Source of the DNA: Massilia arenae
GTDB lineage: Bacteria; Pseudomonadota; Gammaproteobacteria; Burkholderiales; Burkholderiaceae_D
Assembly: GCF_008014745.1 (NCBI RefSeq)
Contig: NZ_VPFD01000021.1
Location: 51,205-115,204 of the forward strand
Reading direction: 5' to 3'
DNA: 64,000 nt
Shown here: piece after piece, positions 38,587 to 46,744 of the stretch
Layout: each line of letters starts with the position of its first letter
How positions within the stretch are numbered: the first letter of the stretch is position 1
Position numbers and translations under genes: made by a program
The notes under the pieces: generated by a model
Database searches by the model: none
The model's input: only the letters and a program-made list of their open reading frames with translations
What the model was told of the DNA's origin: nothing

Positions 38587-39312
38587 TTATTCTTCGATCA
38601 CGGCGTTGGTGAAGACTTCCTGGACGTCGTCCAGGTTTTCCAGCGCATCGAGGAGTTTCTGCATCTTGACCGCTTCCTCGCCCGTGAACACGGTCTCGGT
38701 GGCGGGCTTCATGATGACTTCGGCCACTTCGGCCTTGAAGCCGGCTGCTTCCAGTGCTTCCTTCACGGAGGAGAAGGCGTGCGGATCGCACAGCACTTCG
38801 AAGCCGCCTTCTTCGTCGGCCATGACGTCGTCGGCGCCGGCTTCGAGCGCGGCCTCCATCAGTTTGTCTTCGTCGACGCCCGGCGCGAACAGGAACTGGC
38901 CGGTGTGCGTGAACATGAAGGCGACCGAGCCTTCGGTGCCCATATTGCCGCCGAATTTGCTGAAGGCGTGGCGCACTTCGGCCACGGTGCGGACACGGTT
39001 GTCGGTCAGGCAGTCGACGATGATCGCCGCGCCGCCGATGCCATAGCCTTCGTAGCGCACTTCCTCGTAATTGACGCCTTCGAGCTCGCCCGAGCCTCGC
39101 TGGATCGCACGGGTGACGTTATCCTTCGGCATATTCGCGTCCGCGGCCTTCTCGACCGCCAGGCGCAGGCGCGGGTTGGACGGGATGTCGCTGCCGCCCA
39201 TGCGCGCGGCCACGGTGATCTCCTTGATCAGGCGCGTCCAGATCTTGCCGCGCTTGGCGTCGGTAGCGGCTTTTTTATGCTTGATATTGGCCCATTTGCT
39301 GTGTCCAGCCAT
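38587..39312 (-). CDS. yebC: YebC/PmpR-family regulatory protein
   Basis: The 241-residue protein opens MAGHSKWANIKHKKAATDAKRG and contains GGSDIPSNPRLRLAVEKA and YEGYGIGGAAIIVDCLTDN, all diagnostic of YebC. Family members act as DNA-binding regulators or as translation factors that relieve stalling at proline stretches. It is the first gene of the minus-strand purD-hemF-nadD run. Confidence 0.94.
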   Translation of the reverse strand: MAGHSKWANIKHKKAATDAKRGKIWTRLIKEITVAARMGGSDIPSNPRLRLAVEKAADANMPKDNVTRAIQRGSGELEGVNYEEVRYEGYGIGGAAIIVDCLTDNRVRTVAEVRHAFSKFGGNMGTEGSVAFMFTHTGQFLFAPGVDEDKLMEAALEAGADDVMADEEGGFEVLCDPHAFSSVKEALEAAGFKAEVAEVIMKPATETVFTGEEAVKMQKLLDALENLDDVQEVFTNAVIEE

Positions 39313-39333
39313 GTCGAGGATTCCTTAGACGGT

Positions 39334-39373
39334 ATGCAAGAGTGGCCGATATTCTAGCATAGGCCCCTCTTGC
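39334..39373 (-). promoter_or_regulatory. Probable yebC promoter inside a near-perfect inverted repeat
   Basis: TGCAAGAGTGGCC (39334-39346) and GGCCCCTCTTGCA (39361-39373) match at 12 of 13 positions. On the minus strand the loop between them carries TATGCTAGAAT, an extended -10 element. A dimeric regulator bound to the arms would block the promoter. The structure may also end transcription from the DUF2182 gene. Confidence 0.45.
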
Positions 39374-39402
39374 AAATTCGTCGTCCGGCTCAGGTTTGAC
39401 TG

Positions 39403-40215
39403 TCATGGAAACAACAGTCTGGTCCCCAGGGCGAGCAGCGCCAGCCCGCCCGCGCAGGCGATCCAGTGGCCGCTGGCGAGGCGGATCTCGGCCAGCACGA
39501 ACAGGCCGACGACGGCGATCGCGGCCGGGTTGTCCGGGCCGGCGGCCAGCAGCAGGAGCATCAGCAGCCAGCAGCAGCCCAGGCACTGGCGGGCGTGGGC
39601 GGCGCCGCGCCAGAACGCGCCGGGCAGGCCGTCGCGCCAGCCGGCCAGGATGCCGGGCAGGGGCGCCCGGCAGTGCTCCAGGCAGGCATGCTTGGTGGGT
39701 GTCCACTGGTAGACGCCGGCCGCCACCATGGCCAGGCCGAGCAGCAGAGGGTGGCGCACGGCGCCGCCGTGGTCGGATTCGTGCAGCGTCCATTGGGCGA
39801 TCGCGGCCAGCAGCGCGAAACCGGTCCAGGCGCCCAGGTAGCCGAGCACGAACAGCCAGGTGCGCAGGCGCGCCCGCTGGGCCGCGTGCTCCCCGGCGAT
39901 GCGCGCGAACAGTACCGTGGCGCGGCTGGCCAGGGGCAGCATCATGGCCGTGCACAGGCCGGCCCAGGTGAGGAAGACCAGCGCCAGCTGGCCGGCCTGG
40001 TAGGCCAGGGTGGGCGCGGCGATGGCCGGTGCGGCCGCACCGGCGGTGCCCACGCCGCCGGGTGCCGCGTCCGTGGCAAGGGGCGCGCTGCCGAGCACCA
40101 GGCCGCCCAGCACGAGGCCGGCCCAGCACAGGCTGGCCAGCAGCGATACCGCAATCAGGGCCAGCAGCAAGAAGCGGTCGCGGCCGAGACGTGCTTCGAC
40201 GTCACGCAGGTTCAT
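39403..40215 (-). CDS. DUF2182 integral membrane protein
   Basis: The 270-residue protein has six to seven membrane segments. The motif YQWTPTKHACLEHCRAPL, with two cysteines and a histidine, defines the DUF2182 (predicted metal-binding membrane protein) family. Its function is unknown, and the usual DUF1326 partner is absent here. The ATG at 40215 overlaps the stop of a 15-codon leader ORF that has the better ribosome site. An N-terminal extension to 40410 is low-complexity and unlikely to be real. Confidence 0.8.
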   Translation of the reverse strand: MNLRDVEARLGRDRFLLLALIAVSLLASLCWAGLVLGGLVLGSAPLATDAAPGGVGTAGAAAPAIAAPTLAYQAGQLALVFLTWAGLCTAMMLPLASRATVLFARIAGEHAAQRARLRTWLFVLGYLGAWTGFALLAAIAQWTLHESDHGGAVRHPLLLGLAMVAAGVYQWTPTKHACLEHCRAPLPGILAGWRDGLPGAFWRGAAHARQCLGCCWLLMLLLLAAGPDNPAAIAVVGLFVLAEIRLASGHWIACAGGLALLALGTRLLFP

Positions 40216-40259
40216 TGCGGCGCTCCCGGTGGCCCCGTGCGCTCTGTCTTCCTGGTCAT
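40212..40259 (-). CDS. 15-codon upstream ORF coupled to the DUF2182 gene
   Basis: MTRKTERTGPPGAPQ starts at an ATG at 40259, six bases after a strong AGGAGA, and its TGA overlaps the ATG of the DUF2182 gene. It is too short for a family match. It may be a leader peptide that delivers ribosomes to the next gene, or the remnant of a longer partner. Confidence 0.45.
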   Translation of the reverse strand: MTRKTERTGPPGAPQ

Positions 40260-40594
40260 GAGAGATTCTCCTGTTGGTTTGAGATGCATGGTTTCGACCA
40301 CGCGCGCATCGATCCCGTTCGGCGGGCGCGGCGGGATGCTCCTTGTCGCCGAGGCCGTCGTCGCCGGATGAACCCCGGCGAAGGCGCCAGCGGTGCAACT
40401 CTCCTGCCACACGCGCGATGCCGCAGCGCCGCGATCGACCCCGTCGCGACGCCGAACTTCGGCGCTGCCGCCACAGCCATGCACAGATATTGATCGCTTT
40501 CAGAACGTTATTGCGCAGTTGGTGGTTTATATGACCGCTTGGTCGAATGCGGTATTCTTATGAGCGTCCCGACCACACCAACGCCGCCCACGAC
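40260..40594. other. Intergenic region between DUF2182 leader and mgsA
   Basis: This 335-base stretch separates divergent genes. ORFs here are low-complexity shadows. The right part (from about 40495) is AT-richer and should carry the mgsA promoter, but no box pair is convincing. Confidence 0.4.
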
Positions 40595-40996
40595 ATGACC
40601 ATCACGACCGCCGCCCCACGCATTGCCCTGATCGCCCACGACAAGAAGAAGGACGACATGATCTTGCTCGCCGCCGAGTACCGCGATTTCCTGCAGGGCT
40701 GCGCCCTGTCGGCCACCGGCACCACCGGCGGGCGCCTGATCAACGAGCTGGGCCTGAACGTCGAGCGCAAGCATTCGGGGCCGGTCGGCGGCGACCTGCA
40801 GATCGGTTCCCTGCTGGTCGACGGCCTGATCGATTGCGTGATCTTCCTGCGCGACCCGATGACGCCGCAGCCGCACGAGCCCGACATCAACGCGCTGGTG
40901 CGCGCCTGCGACGTGCACAATATTCCGTGCGCGACCAACGTCTCGACCGCGCGCCTGGTGCTGTCGCAACTGATAAGCGTGCGCAGCGCCGCCTGA
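40595..40996 (+). CDS. mgsA: Methylglyoxal synthase
   Basis: The 133-residue enzyme converts dihydroxyacetone phosphate to methylglyoxal and phosphate. Key residues are visible: the phosphate-binding HDKKK near residue 15, the catalytic Asp67 in GPVGGDLQIG, and His94 and Asp97 in PQPHEPD. The ATG at 40595 fits the family start (RIALIAHDKKKD); upstream in-frame codons do not. A quinone oxidoreductase gene begins 22 bases downstream. Confidence 0.93.
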   Translation: MTITTAAPRIALIAHDKKKDDMILLAAEYRDFLQGCALSATGTTGGRLINELGLNVERKHSGPVGGDLQIGSLLVDGLIDCVIFLRDPMTPQPHEPDINALVRACDVHNIPCATNVSTARLVLSQLISVRSAA

Positions 40997-41018
40997 CCCA
41001 CCTGAAAAAGGAGTAGCC

Positions 41019-42020
41019 ATGCTCGCCAAAGCGATCCGGATCGCCGCCACCGGCGGCCCAGAAGTAATGGAATACGTCGACGTCGAGGCGCCGGCGCCCG
41101 GACCGGGCGAGGCGCGCATCGTCCAGCACGCGATCGGCCTGAACTTCATCGACGTGTATTTCCGCACCGGCCTGTATCCGCAGCCGCTGCCCGGCTTTCT
41201 GGGCAAGGAGGGCGCGGGCGTGGTCGAGGCGGTGGGTGAGGGCGTGACCCACGTGCGGCCGGGCGACCGCGTGGCCTATGCCGGCGGACCGCTGGGTGCC
41301 TATGCCAGCGTGCGCACCATGCCGGCCCGCTTCCTGGTCAGGCTGCCCGACGCGATCGGCTTCGAGACCGCGGCGGCCATGATGCTGCAGGGCCTGACGG
41401 TGCAATACCTGCTGCGCCAGACGTATCCGGTCAAGGCCGGCGACACGATCCTGTTCCACGCCGCGGCCGGCGGCGTCGGCCTGATCGCCTGCCAGTGGGC
41501 GCGCGCGCTCGGCGTGCGCCTGATCGGCACCGTGGGCTCGAAGGAAAAAGGCGAGCTGGCGCTGCGCCACGGCGCGGCCCACGTCATCAACTACAACGAC
41601 GAAGACATCGTGGCGCGCGTGCGCGAGCTCACCGGCGGCGAGGGCGTGCCGGTGGTGTACGACTCGGTGGGCAAGGACACCTTTACCGCCTCGCTCGACT
41701 GCCTGCGCCGGCGCGGCCTGATGGTCAGCTTCGGCAATGCCTCGGGCGCGGTGGAGCCTTTTGCCCCGGCCGAGCTGTCGAAGCGCGGCTCGCTGTTCCT
41801 GACCCGGCCGACCCTGTTCGACTACATGAGTAACCAGGAAGAGCAGGAAGCGATGACGGCCGAGCTGTTCGAGATGGTCGGCAGTGGCAAGGTGAAGGTC
41901 GAGGTGCGCCAGACCTTTGCCCTGGCCGAGGCGGGCGAGGCGCACCGCGCGCTGGAAGCGCGCCGCACGACCGGTTCGACGGTGCTGCTGCCGGAGTTGT
42001 CGTCGGAGTTGGCGTCATGA
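41019..42020 (+). CDS. NADPH:quinone oxidoreductase (MDR superfamily)
   Basis: The 333-residue zinc-free medium-chain dehydrogenase begins MLAKAIRIAATGGPEVMEY. It has the GroES-like half with GLNFIDVYFRTGLYP and the quinone oxidoreductase signature, and then the NADPH-binding HAAAGGVGLIACQWARALG. It reduces quinones by one or two electrons and may handle reactive carbonyls. AAAGGAG precedes the ATG. The stop overlaps the start of a small membrane protein gene. Following mgsA, it may help to cope with methylglyoxal stress; that is inference. Confidence 0.92.
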   Translation: MLAKAIRIAATGGPEVMEYVDVEAPAPGPGEARIVQHAIGLNFIDVYFRTGLYPQPLPGFLGKEGAGVVEAVGEGVTHVRPGDRVAYAGGPLGAYASVRTMPARFLVRLPDAIGFETAAAMMLQGLTVQYLLRQTYPVKAGDTILFHAAAGGVGLIACQWARALGVRLIGTVGSKEKGELALRHGAAHVINYNDEDIVARVRELTGGEGVPVVYDSVGKDTFTASLDCLRRRGLMVSFGNASGAVEPFAPAELSKRGSLFLTRPTLFDYMSNQEEQEAMTAELFEMVGSGKVKVEVRQTFALAEAGEAHRALEARRTTGSTVLLPELSSELAS

Positions 42021-42178
42021 GGGATGCGCGCGACGACGACCCGCTGCCGCAGTTGCCGCCGTCCGTGCCGCCATCCGGCGACGGCGCGCCGAAGTTCGGG
42101 CGCCTGCTGATCGTGCTGGTGCTGGCGATGCTGGTGGTGGTGGCGCTCACCTTCGGCTCCGAAGCGTATTTCACCTGA
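42017..42178 (+). CDS. Small single-pass membrane protein (53 aa)
   Basis: The ATG overlaps the oxidoreductase stop (ATGA). The product starts with an acidic, Pro-rich head (MRDARDDDPLPQLPPSVPPS) and ends with a single membrane helix (RLLIVLVLAMLVVVALTFGS). The predicted topology places the head in the cytoplasm. I do not recognise a family. The tight coupling and the clean head-plus-helix layout argue that it is real. The next gene begins four bases after its stop. Confidence 0.6.
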   Translation: MRDARDDDPLPQLPPSVPPSGDGAPKFGRLLIVLVLAMLVVVALTFGSEAYFT

Positions 42179-42182
42179 GCCC

Positions 42183-43103
42183 ATGGAGGACTTCAACCGC
42201 GCCTACGGGCAGGTCTTCGTCCCCGGCCGCCTGACGGTCGGGCTGATGACGCCCATGGCGGGACAGTCCGGCGCCCTGGCCGACCTCGCGCTGGCGCAAG
42301 AACATGCGCGCCTGGCCGACGCGCTGGGCTTCGCCGCTCTCTGGACCCGCGACGTTCCCCTGATGATCCCGCAGGGCAGCGCCAACGAGACCGCGGCGCT
42401 GGACGATCCCTTCCTGTGGCTGGCCGCGCTGGCGGCGGTGACGCAGCGGATCGTGCTCGCCACCGGCGCCATCGTGCTGCCGCTGCGCCATCCGCTGCAC
42501 GTGGCCAAGGCGGCTCTCACCCTGGACCGGATCAGCCGCGGCCGCCTGCTGCTGGGCCTGGGGTCGGGCGACCGTCCTGAGGAATTCTCCCGTTTCGGGG
42601 CGGACCTGGAAGCGCGCGACGTGGTCTTTCGCGAGCACTGGAGTGCCCTGCATACCGCGCTTGCGCCGGCGCCGGTCGTGGACCCGGAACAGTACCGCGT
42701 CCTGCCCCCGCCGCAGGCGCGCATCCCGATGCTCGCAGTGGGCAGCGCGAGACAGTCGCTGCAGTGGATCGCCGAGCATGCCGACGCCTGGGCCAGCTAT
42801 CACCGCGAGGAAGACCGGCAAAAAGGCCGGATCGCGCTCTGGCACATGGCGCAGGACCAGCGCTCGCCCGGCATGCGCAAGCCCTTCATCCAGTCGGTGC
42901 AGCTGGACTTGCTGGACGATCCGGCGGCGCCGGCCGAAGCGATTGAACTCGGCCTGCGCACCGGCCGCCATGCGCTGGCCGCCTATCTCGAACGCATGCG
43001 CGAACTCGGGGTCGCGCACATCCTGTTCAACCTGCAGCGGGGCGTTCGGCCGGTCGAGGACGTCCTGCGTGAAATAGGGACGGACATCCTGCCGCGGATC
43101 TAA
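42183..43103 (+). CDS. Luciferase-like (LLM class) flavin oxidoreductase
   Basis: The 306-residue protein is a TIM-barrel enzyme of the bacterial luciferase superfamily (LGFAALWTRDVPLM, LPLRHPLHVAKAALTLDRIS, RLLLGLGSGDRPEEFSRFGAD). It resembles the short TIGR03571 class that uses FMN; the substrate is unknown. The gene follows the quinone oxidoreductase and the small membrane protein with almost no spacing, so the four genes from mgsA on are likely to share a transcript. Confidence 0.85.
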   Translation: MEDFNRAYGQVFVPGRLTVGLMTPMAGQSGALADLALAQEHARLADALGFAALWTRDVPLMIPQGSANETAALDDPFLWLAALAAVTQRIVLATGAIVLPLRHPLHVAKAALTLDRISRGRLLLGLGSGDRPEEFSRFGADLEARDVVFREHWSALHTALAPAPVVDPEQYRVLPPPQARIPMLAVGSARQSLQWIAEHADAWASYHREEDRQKGRIALWHMAQDQRSPGMRKPFIQSVQLDLLDDPAAPAEAIELGLRTGRHALAAYLERMRELGVAHILFNLQRGVRPVEDVLREIGTDILPRI

Positions 43104-43162
43104 GGCGAGCCCGGCGCGGCGCGGCATCCGCCGCCGCCAACCCCGGATGCTAGAATCGCCTG

Positions 43163-44224
43163 ATGGAAAACCCCGCCCAGAAGGACGTCCCAGCCACTCC
43201 CCGCAAGAGCCGCAAAGGCGCCACGCCCACGGTGCGCGACGTCGCCCGCCTGGCCGGCGTGGCCCCGATGAGCGTCTCGCGCGCGCTGAACAATCCCGAT
43301 TCGGTCTCGCCCGAGATCCTGCAGCGCGTGCGCGAGGTGGTGGACCGGGTGGGTTACGTGCCGAACCTGCTGGCCGGCGGCCTGGCCTCCAAGAAGAGCC
43401 GCATGGTGGCGGCCGTGGTGCCGACCATCAGCGGCTCGGTCTTCCTCGAGATGGTGCAGGCGCTCACCGACGGCCTGGCCGCGCGCGGCTACCAGCTGAT
43501 GCTGGGCCAGGCCGGCTACGAGAACTCGCGCGAGGATGCGCTGCTCGAGGCCATCATCGGGCGTCGTCCGGACGGCGTGGTGCTGACCGGGATCATGCGC
43601 TCGGAGCAGGGCCGGCGCCGCCTGCTGGCCAGCGGCATCCCGGTGGTCGAGACCTGGGACCTGACCGACAGTCCGATCGACATGCTGGTGGGCTTTTCGC
43701 ACGAACAGATCGGCAAGGCGGTGGCCGAATACCTGCATGGGCGCGGACGCCGCAGGATCGCCGCCATCAGCGCCGACGACGAACGCGCGGTGCGCCGCAA
43801 CCGCCAGTTCGCCGACACCGTGCTGGCGCTGCAGCCGGGGCTGGGCACGGACCGCGCGGCGGTGCCGACCTGCATCGTGCCGGCGCCGACCTCGCTCGGC
43901 AGCGGCCGCGCGAGCCTGCGCGAACTGCTGGCGCGCGACCCCGGCATCGACGCCGTGTTCTGCAGCTCCGACATGATGGCCCAGGGCGTGCTGCTCGAAG
44001 CGCTGGCGCTGGGCGTCAGGGTGCCCGAACAGCTGGCCGTGGTCGGCCTGGGCGACCTGGCATTCTCGCGCGACCTGCATCCCCCCTTGACCACGGTGCG
44101 CATCGACGGTACCGCCATCGGCTCTACCGCCGCCCAGCTCATCATCGACCGCGCCGAAGGCCGGCCGGTGGAGGAACCGGTGCGCGACGTCGGCTTCGTC
44201 ATCGTCGAACGCGGCAGCAGCTAG
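43163..44224 (+). CDS. LacI-family regulator of sugar acid use (GntR/GguR-like)
   Basis: The 353-residue regulator has an N-terminal helix-turn-helix at about 22-45 (TVRDVARLAGVAPMSVSRAL) and the LacI hinge helix (NLLAGGLASKKS). A periplasmic-binding-protein-type effector domain follows. It lies directly upstream of gudD and of two GATACCGGTA(T/A)C operators, so it most likely represses glucarate use until the sugar acid or a breakdown product binds. The first 20 residues are a basic, Pro/Lys-rich extension. Confidence 0.88.
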   Translation: MENPAQKDVPATPRKSRKGATPTVRDVARLAGVAPMSVSRALNNPDSVSPEILQRVREVVDRVGYVPNLLAGGLASKKSRMVAAVVPTISGSVFLEMVQALTDGLAARGYQLMLGQAGYENSREDALLEAIIGRRPDGVVLTGIMRSEQGRRRLLASGIPVVETWDLTDSPIDMLVGFSHEQIGKAVAEYLHGRGRRRIAAISADDERAVRRNRQFADTVLALQPGLGTDRAAVPTCIVPAPTSLGSGRASLRELLARDPGIDAVFCSSDMMAQGVLLEALALGVRVPEQLAVVGLGDLAFSRDLHPPLTTVRIDGTAIGSTAAQLIIDRAEGRPVEEPVRDVGFVIVERGSS

Positions 44225-44247
44225 CCGTCAAAGCCCCCTCCAGCGTA

Positions 44248-44300
44248 TTGACTTCAACGGCAAGATACCGGTATCATCGATCTCAATTGATACCGGTAAC
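44248..44300 (+). promoter_or_regulatory. gudD promoter with tandem LacI-type operators
   Basis: A -35 TTGACT (44248-44253) and a -10 TATCAT (44272-44277) are 18 bases apart. Operator 1, GATACCGGTATC (44264-44275), is a perfect palindrome that overlaps the -10. Operator 2, GATACCGGTAAC (44289-44300), is one change off perfect, with centres 25 bp apart. Binding at both would block RNA polymerase. The neighbouring LacI protein is the obvious ligand. Confidence 0.8.
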
Positions 44301-44321
44301 ATAGCTTTTGGAGACAGATTG

Positions 44322-45671
44322 ATGACCATGGAATCTTCGACGCCGGGCGGCACGCCAACGATCACCGCAATGCGTGTTGTGCCGGTTGCGGGCCGCGATG
44401 GCATGCTGCTCAACCTCAGCGGCGCCCACGCGCCGTGGTTCACCCGTAACCTGGTGATCCTCACCGACAGCAGCGGCCAGCAGGGTGTCGGCGAAGTGCC
44501 GGGCGGGGAGAGCATCCGCCAGACGCTCGAGGATGCGCGCGCGCTGGTCGTCGGCCAGCCTATCGGCGCCTGGAACGGCGTGCTGCGTTCGATCCGCACG
44601 ACCTTCGCCGGACGCGATGCGGGCGGCCGTGGCCAGCAGACCTTCGACCTGCGCGTGACGATCCACGCGGTGGCCGGCGTCGAATGCGCCTTGCTCGACC
44701 TGCTGGGCAAGTTCATGGGCGTGCCGGTGGCCGACCTGCTGGGCGACGGCCGCCAGCGCGACCAGGTCGAGATGCTGGGCTATCTGTTCTACGTGGGCGA
44801 CCGCAAGGCCACCGACCTGCCTTATGCCAGCGAGCCGGATGCGGATGACGCGTGGCTGCGCCTGCGCCACGAGCCGGCGATGGACACCGACGCCATCGTG
44901 GCCCAGGCCCGCGCGGCCCAGAAGCGCTACGGCTTCAAGAGCTTCAAGCTCAAGGGTGGCGTGCTGCGCGGCGAACAGGAAATCGAGGCGGCGCGCGCGC
45001 TCAAGGAAGCCTTCCCGCAAGCCGGCATCACGCTCGACCCCAACGGCTGCTGGCTGCTGCAGGATGCGATCCGGCTGTGCCGCGACATGAAGGGCGTGCT
45101 GGCTTATGCCGAGGATCCCTGCGGACCCGAAGGCGGTTACTCGGGCCGCGAGACGATGGCCGAGTTCCGCCGCGCCACGGGCCTGCGCACCGCCACCAAT
45201 ATGATCGCCACCGACTGGCGCCAGTTGGCCCACGCGGTGCAACTGGGGGCGGTGGACATCCCGCTGGCCGACCCGCATTTCTGGACCATGCAGGACACCG
45301 TGCGCGTGGCCAAGATGTGCGAAGCCTGGGGCCTGACCTGGGGCTCGCATTCGAACAACCACTTCGACGTCTCGCTGGCGATGTTCACCCATTGCGCGGC
45401 GGCGGCGCCGGGCGACATCACGGCGATCGACACCCACTGGATCTGGCAGGACGGCCAGCACCTGACCCGCAACCCGCTGCGCATCGTGGACGGCATGGTC
45501 ACCGTGCCGACGACGCCGGGACTGGGCGTGGAACTCGATATGGAGGCGGTGGAGGCCGCGCACCAGCGTTACCTGGCGATGGGGCTGGGCGGACGCGACG
45601 ATGCGGTGGGGATGCAGTACCTCGTTCCGAACTGGAAGTTCGATAGCAAGAAACCTTGCATGGTGCGCTAG
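44322..45671 (+). CDS. gudD: Glucarate dehydratase
   Basis: This 449-residue enolase-superfamily enzyme dehydrates D-glucarate to 5-keto-4-deoxyglucarate. The catalytic KxK is in SFKLKGG. The metal ligands are in TLDPNGCW, YAEDPCG and RTATNMIATD, and the general base histidine is in GSHSNNHFDVSLA. The ATG at 44322 lies seven bases after GGAGA and is preferred to the TTG just upstream. The transcript probably ends at the hairpin at 45712. No transporter or later pathway enzyme is in the window. Confidence 0.94.
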   Translation: MTMESSTPGGTPTITAMRVVPVAGRDGMLLNLSGAHAPWFTRNLVILTDSSGQQGVGEVPGGESIRQTLEDARALVVGQPIGAWNGVLRSIRTTFAGRDAGGRGQQTFDLRVTIHAVAGVECALLDLLGKFMGVPVADLLGDGRQRDQVEMLGYLFYVGDRKATDLPYASEPDADDAWLRLRHEPAMDTDAIVAQARAAQKRYGFKSFKLKGGVLRGEQEIEAARALKEAFPQAGITLDPNGCWLLQDAIRLCRDMKGVLAYAEDPCGPEGGYSGRETMAEFRRATGLRTATNMIATDWRQLAHAVQLGAVDIPLADPHFWTMQDTVRVAKMCEAWGLTWGSHSNNHFDVSLAMFTHCAAAAPGDITAIDTHWIWQDGQHLTRNPLRIVDGMVTVPTTPGLGVELDMEAVEAAHQRYLAMGLGGRDDAVGMQYLVPNWKFDSKKPCMVR

Positions 45672-45711
45672 GGCGCGCCGGCAGTACCGTTGTCTCTCGT
45701 TGTCTCTAGTT

Positions 45712-45744
45712 GGCCCGTCGCGCCAAGCGTGACGGGCCTTTTTT
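45712..45744 (+). terminator. Rho-independent terminator after gudD
   Basis: GGCCCGTC and GACGGGCC form a perfect 8-bp stem around 11 bases and are followed by TTTTTT. It lies 40 bases after the gudD stop. Confidence 0.85.
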
Positions 45745-45790
45745 GCGTCGTTGCGGACCGCGTTCGTTTATTGAATCCGTGGCCCCAAAA

Positions 45791-45877
45791 CGTCGTCCCC
45801 GCGCAGGCGGGGACCCAAGTAATGCTGGTGCTGTCGAAACGCTTAAGACTTGGATTCCCGCCTGCGCGGGAACGACG
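45791..45877. repeat. REP-like 29-bp repeat, inverted pair (copy set 3)
   Basis: Copies at 45791-45819 and 45849-45877 face each other across 29 bases. The left copy has CCCC/GGGG in its stem and the right has TCCC/GGGA, so each keeps its own pairing. The pair lies between the convergent gudD and DUF4136 genes. Confidence 0.85.
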
Positions 45878-45905
45878 TGCTTACTGCAACTCAACTAACG
45901 AAGGA

Positions 45906-46559
45906 TCAGCCCTTCGGCTCCTGCTTCACCTCGACCCGCCGCGCCACGCCCGACGGTCCCGGGAAGCCTTCGAAGGCGCTGTGCGCCAGCGCCGGCATGA
46001 TTTCCGGCGTCGACATATTGCGGCTGGTGTTGTGCACCGTGACGTCGAACAGGCGCTTGCCGTCGCTCGCAGCCTTGATCGATACCTGCAGCTCGCGCCG
46101 GTAGTGGTGCTCGACCGAGGTCTGGTAGGCCGGATACGGACCCCAGAACGGATCGTAGAACGGGCTGTACCAGCCGCCCCAGTAGCGGCGATTGAAGCTG
46201 CGGTAGCCGTAGCCATAGCCGAAGCGTGCGCTCGGGTAGAAATACGGCGTCATGATCGGCTCCAGCACGCGCACCGGCAGGTCGGTGGTGGTGAAGCGCA
46301 TCGCCACCGTCAGTGCCGGCGTGGCGCCTTCGGCGTCGCGGAAGCCCTGGCGCGCCAGCTGGGCGCGCACCAGTTCCTGGTAGCTGCGCCATTCCAGCGT
46401 GTCGTCCTGCGGCGACGGCACTTCGAACACATAACTCTTGTCTTGTATCTGCGCCGGCCATTGGTGGAAGGTCGTGACGTCGCTGCGGATGGTGGTCGCG
46501 CAACCGCCCAGGAGCAGTGCAAGCGCCGTGCCGGCGGCGACCATGATGAGGCGTTTCAT
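45906..46559 (-). CDS. DUF4136 outer-membrane lipoprotein
   Basis: The 217-residue protein has a lipoprotein signal peptide with lipobox LLGGC (cysteine at about residue 20). The mature part starts FHQWPAQIQDKSYVFEVP and contains a Tyr/Gly/Phe-rich stretch (FGYGYGYRSFNRRYWGG) as in DUF4136 proteins. The function is unknown. The ATG at 46559 is divergent from pepN, and the 185-base gap must contain both promoters. Confidence 0.85.
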   Translation of the reverse strand: MKRLIMVAAGTALALLLGGCATTIRSDVTTFHQWPAQIQDKSYVFEVPSPQDDTLEWRSYQELVRAQLARQGFRDAEGATPALTVAMRFTTTDLPVRVLEPIMTPYFYPSARFGYGYGYRSFNRRYWGGWYSPFYDPFWGPYPAYQTSVEHHYRRELQVSIKAASDGKRLFDVTVHNTSRNMSTPEIMPALAHSAFEGFPGPSGVARRVEVKQEPKG

Positions 46560-46744
46560 ACAGTCTCCAAAAATATTTGTGCGGAATTTCGTCGATGATC
46601 AAGCTTACCGCTTGTCCAAGATCAATGAACCGGGATTTACACCCCGTTACCGTGCATACACTGCGATACATGGAATCGAACGAAGCACCGGAAAAGCTTG
46701 TTGGTAAAATAAGCACTTCTCCACTGTGTTCTTGGACTCTTCCT

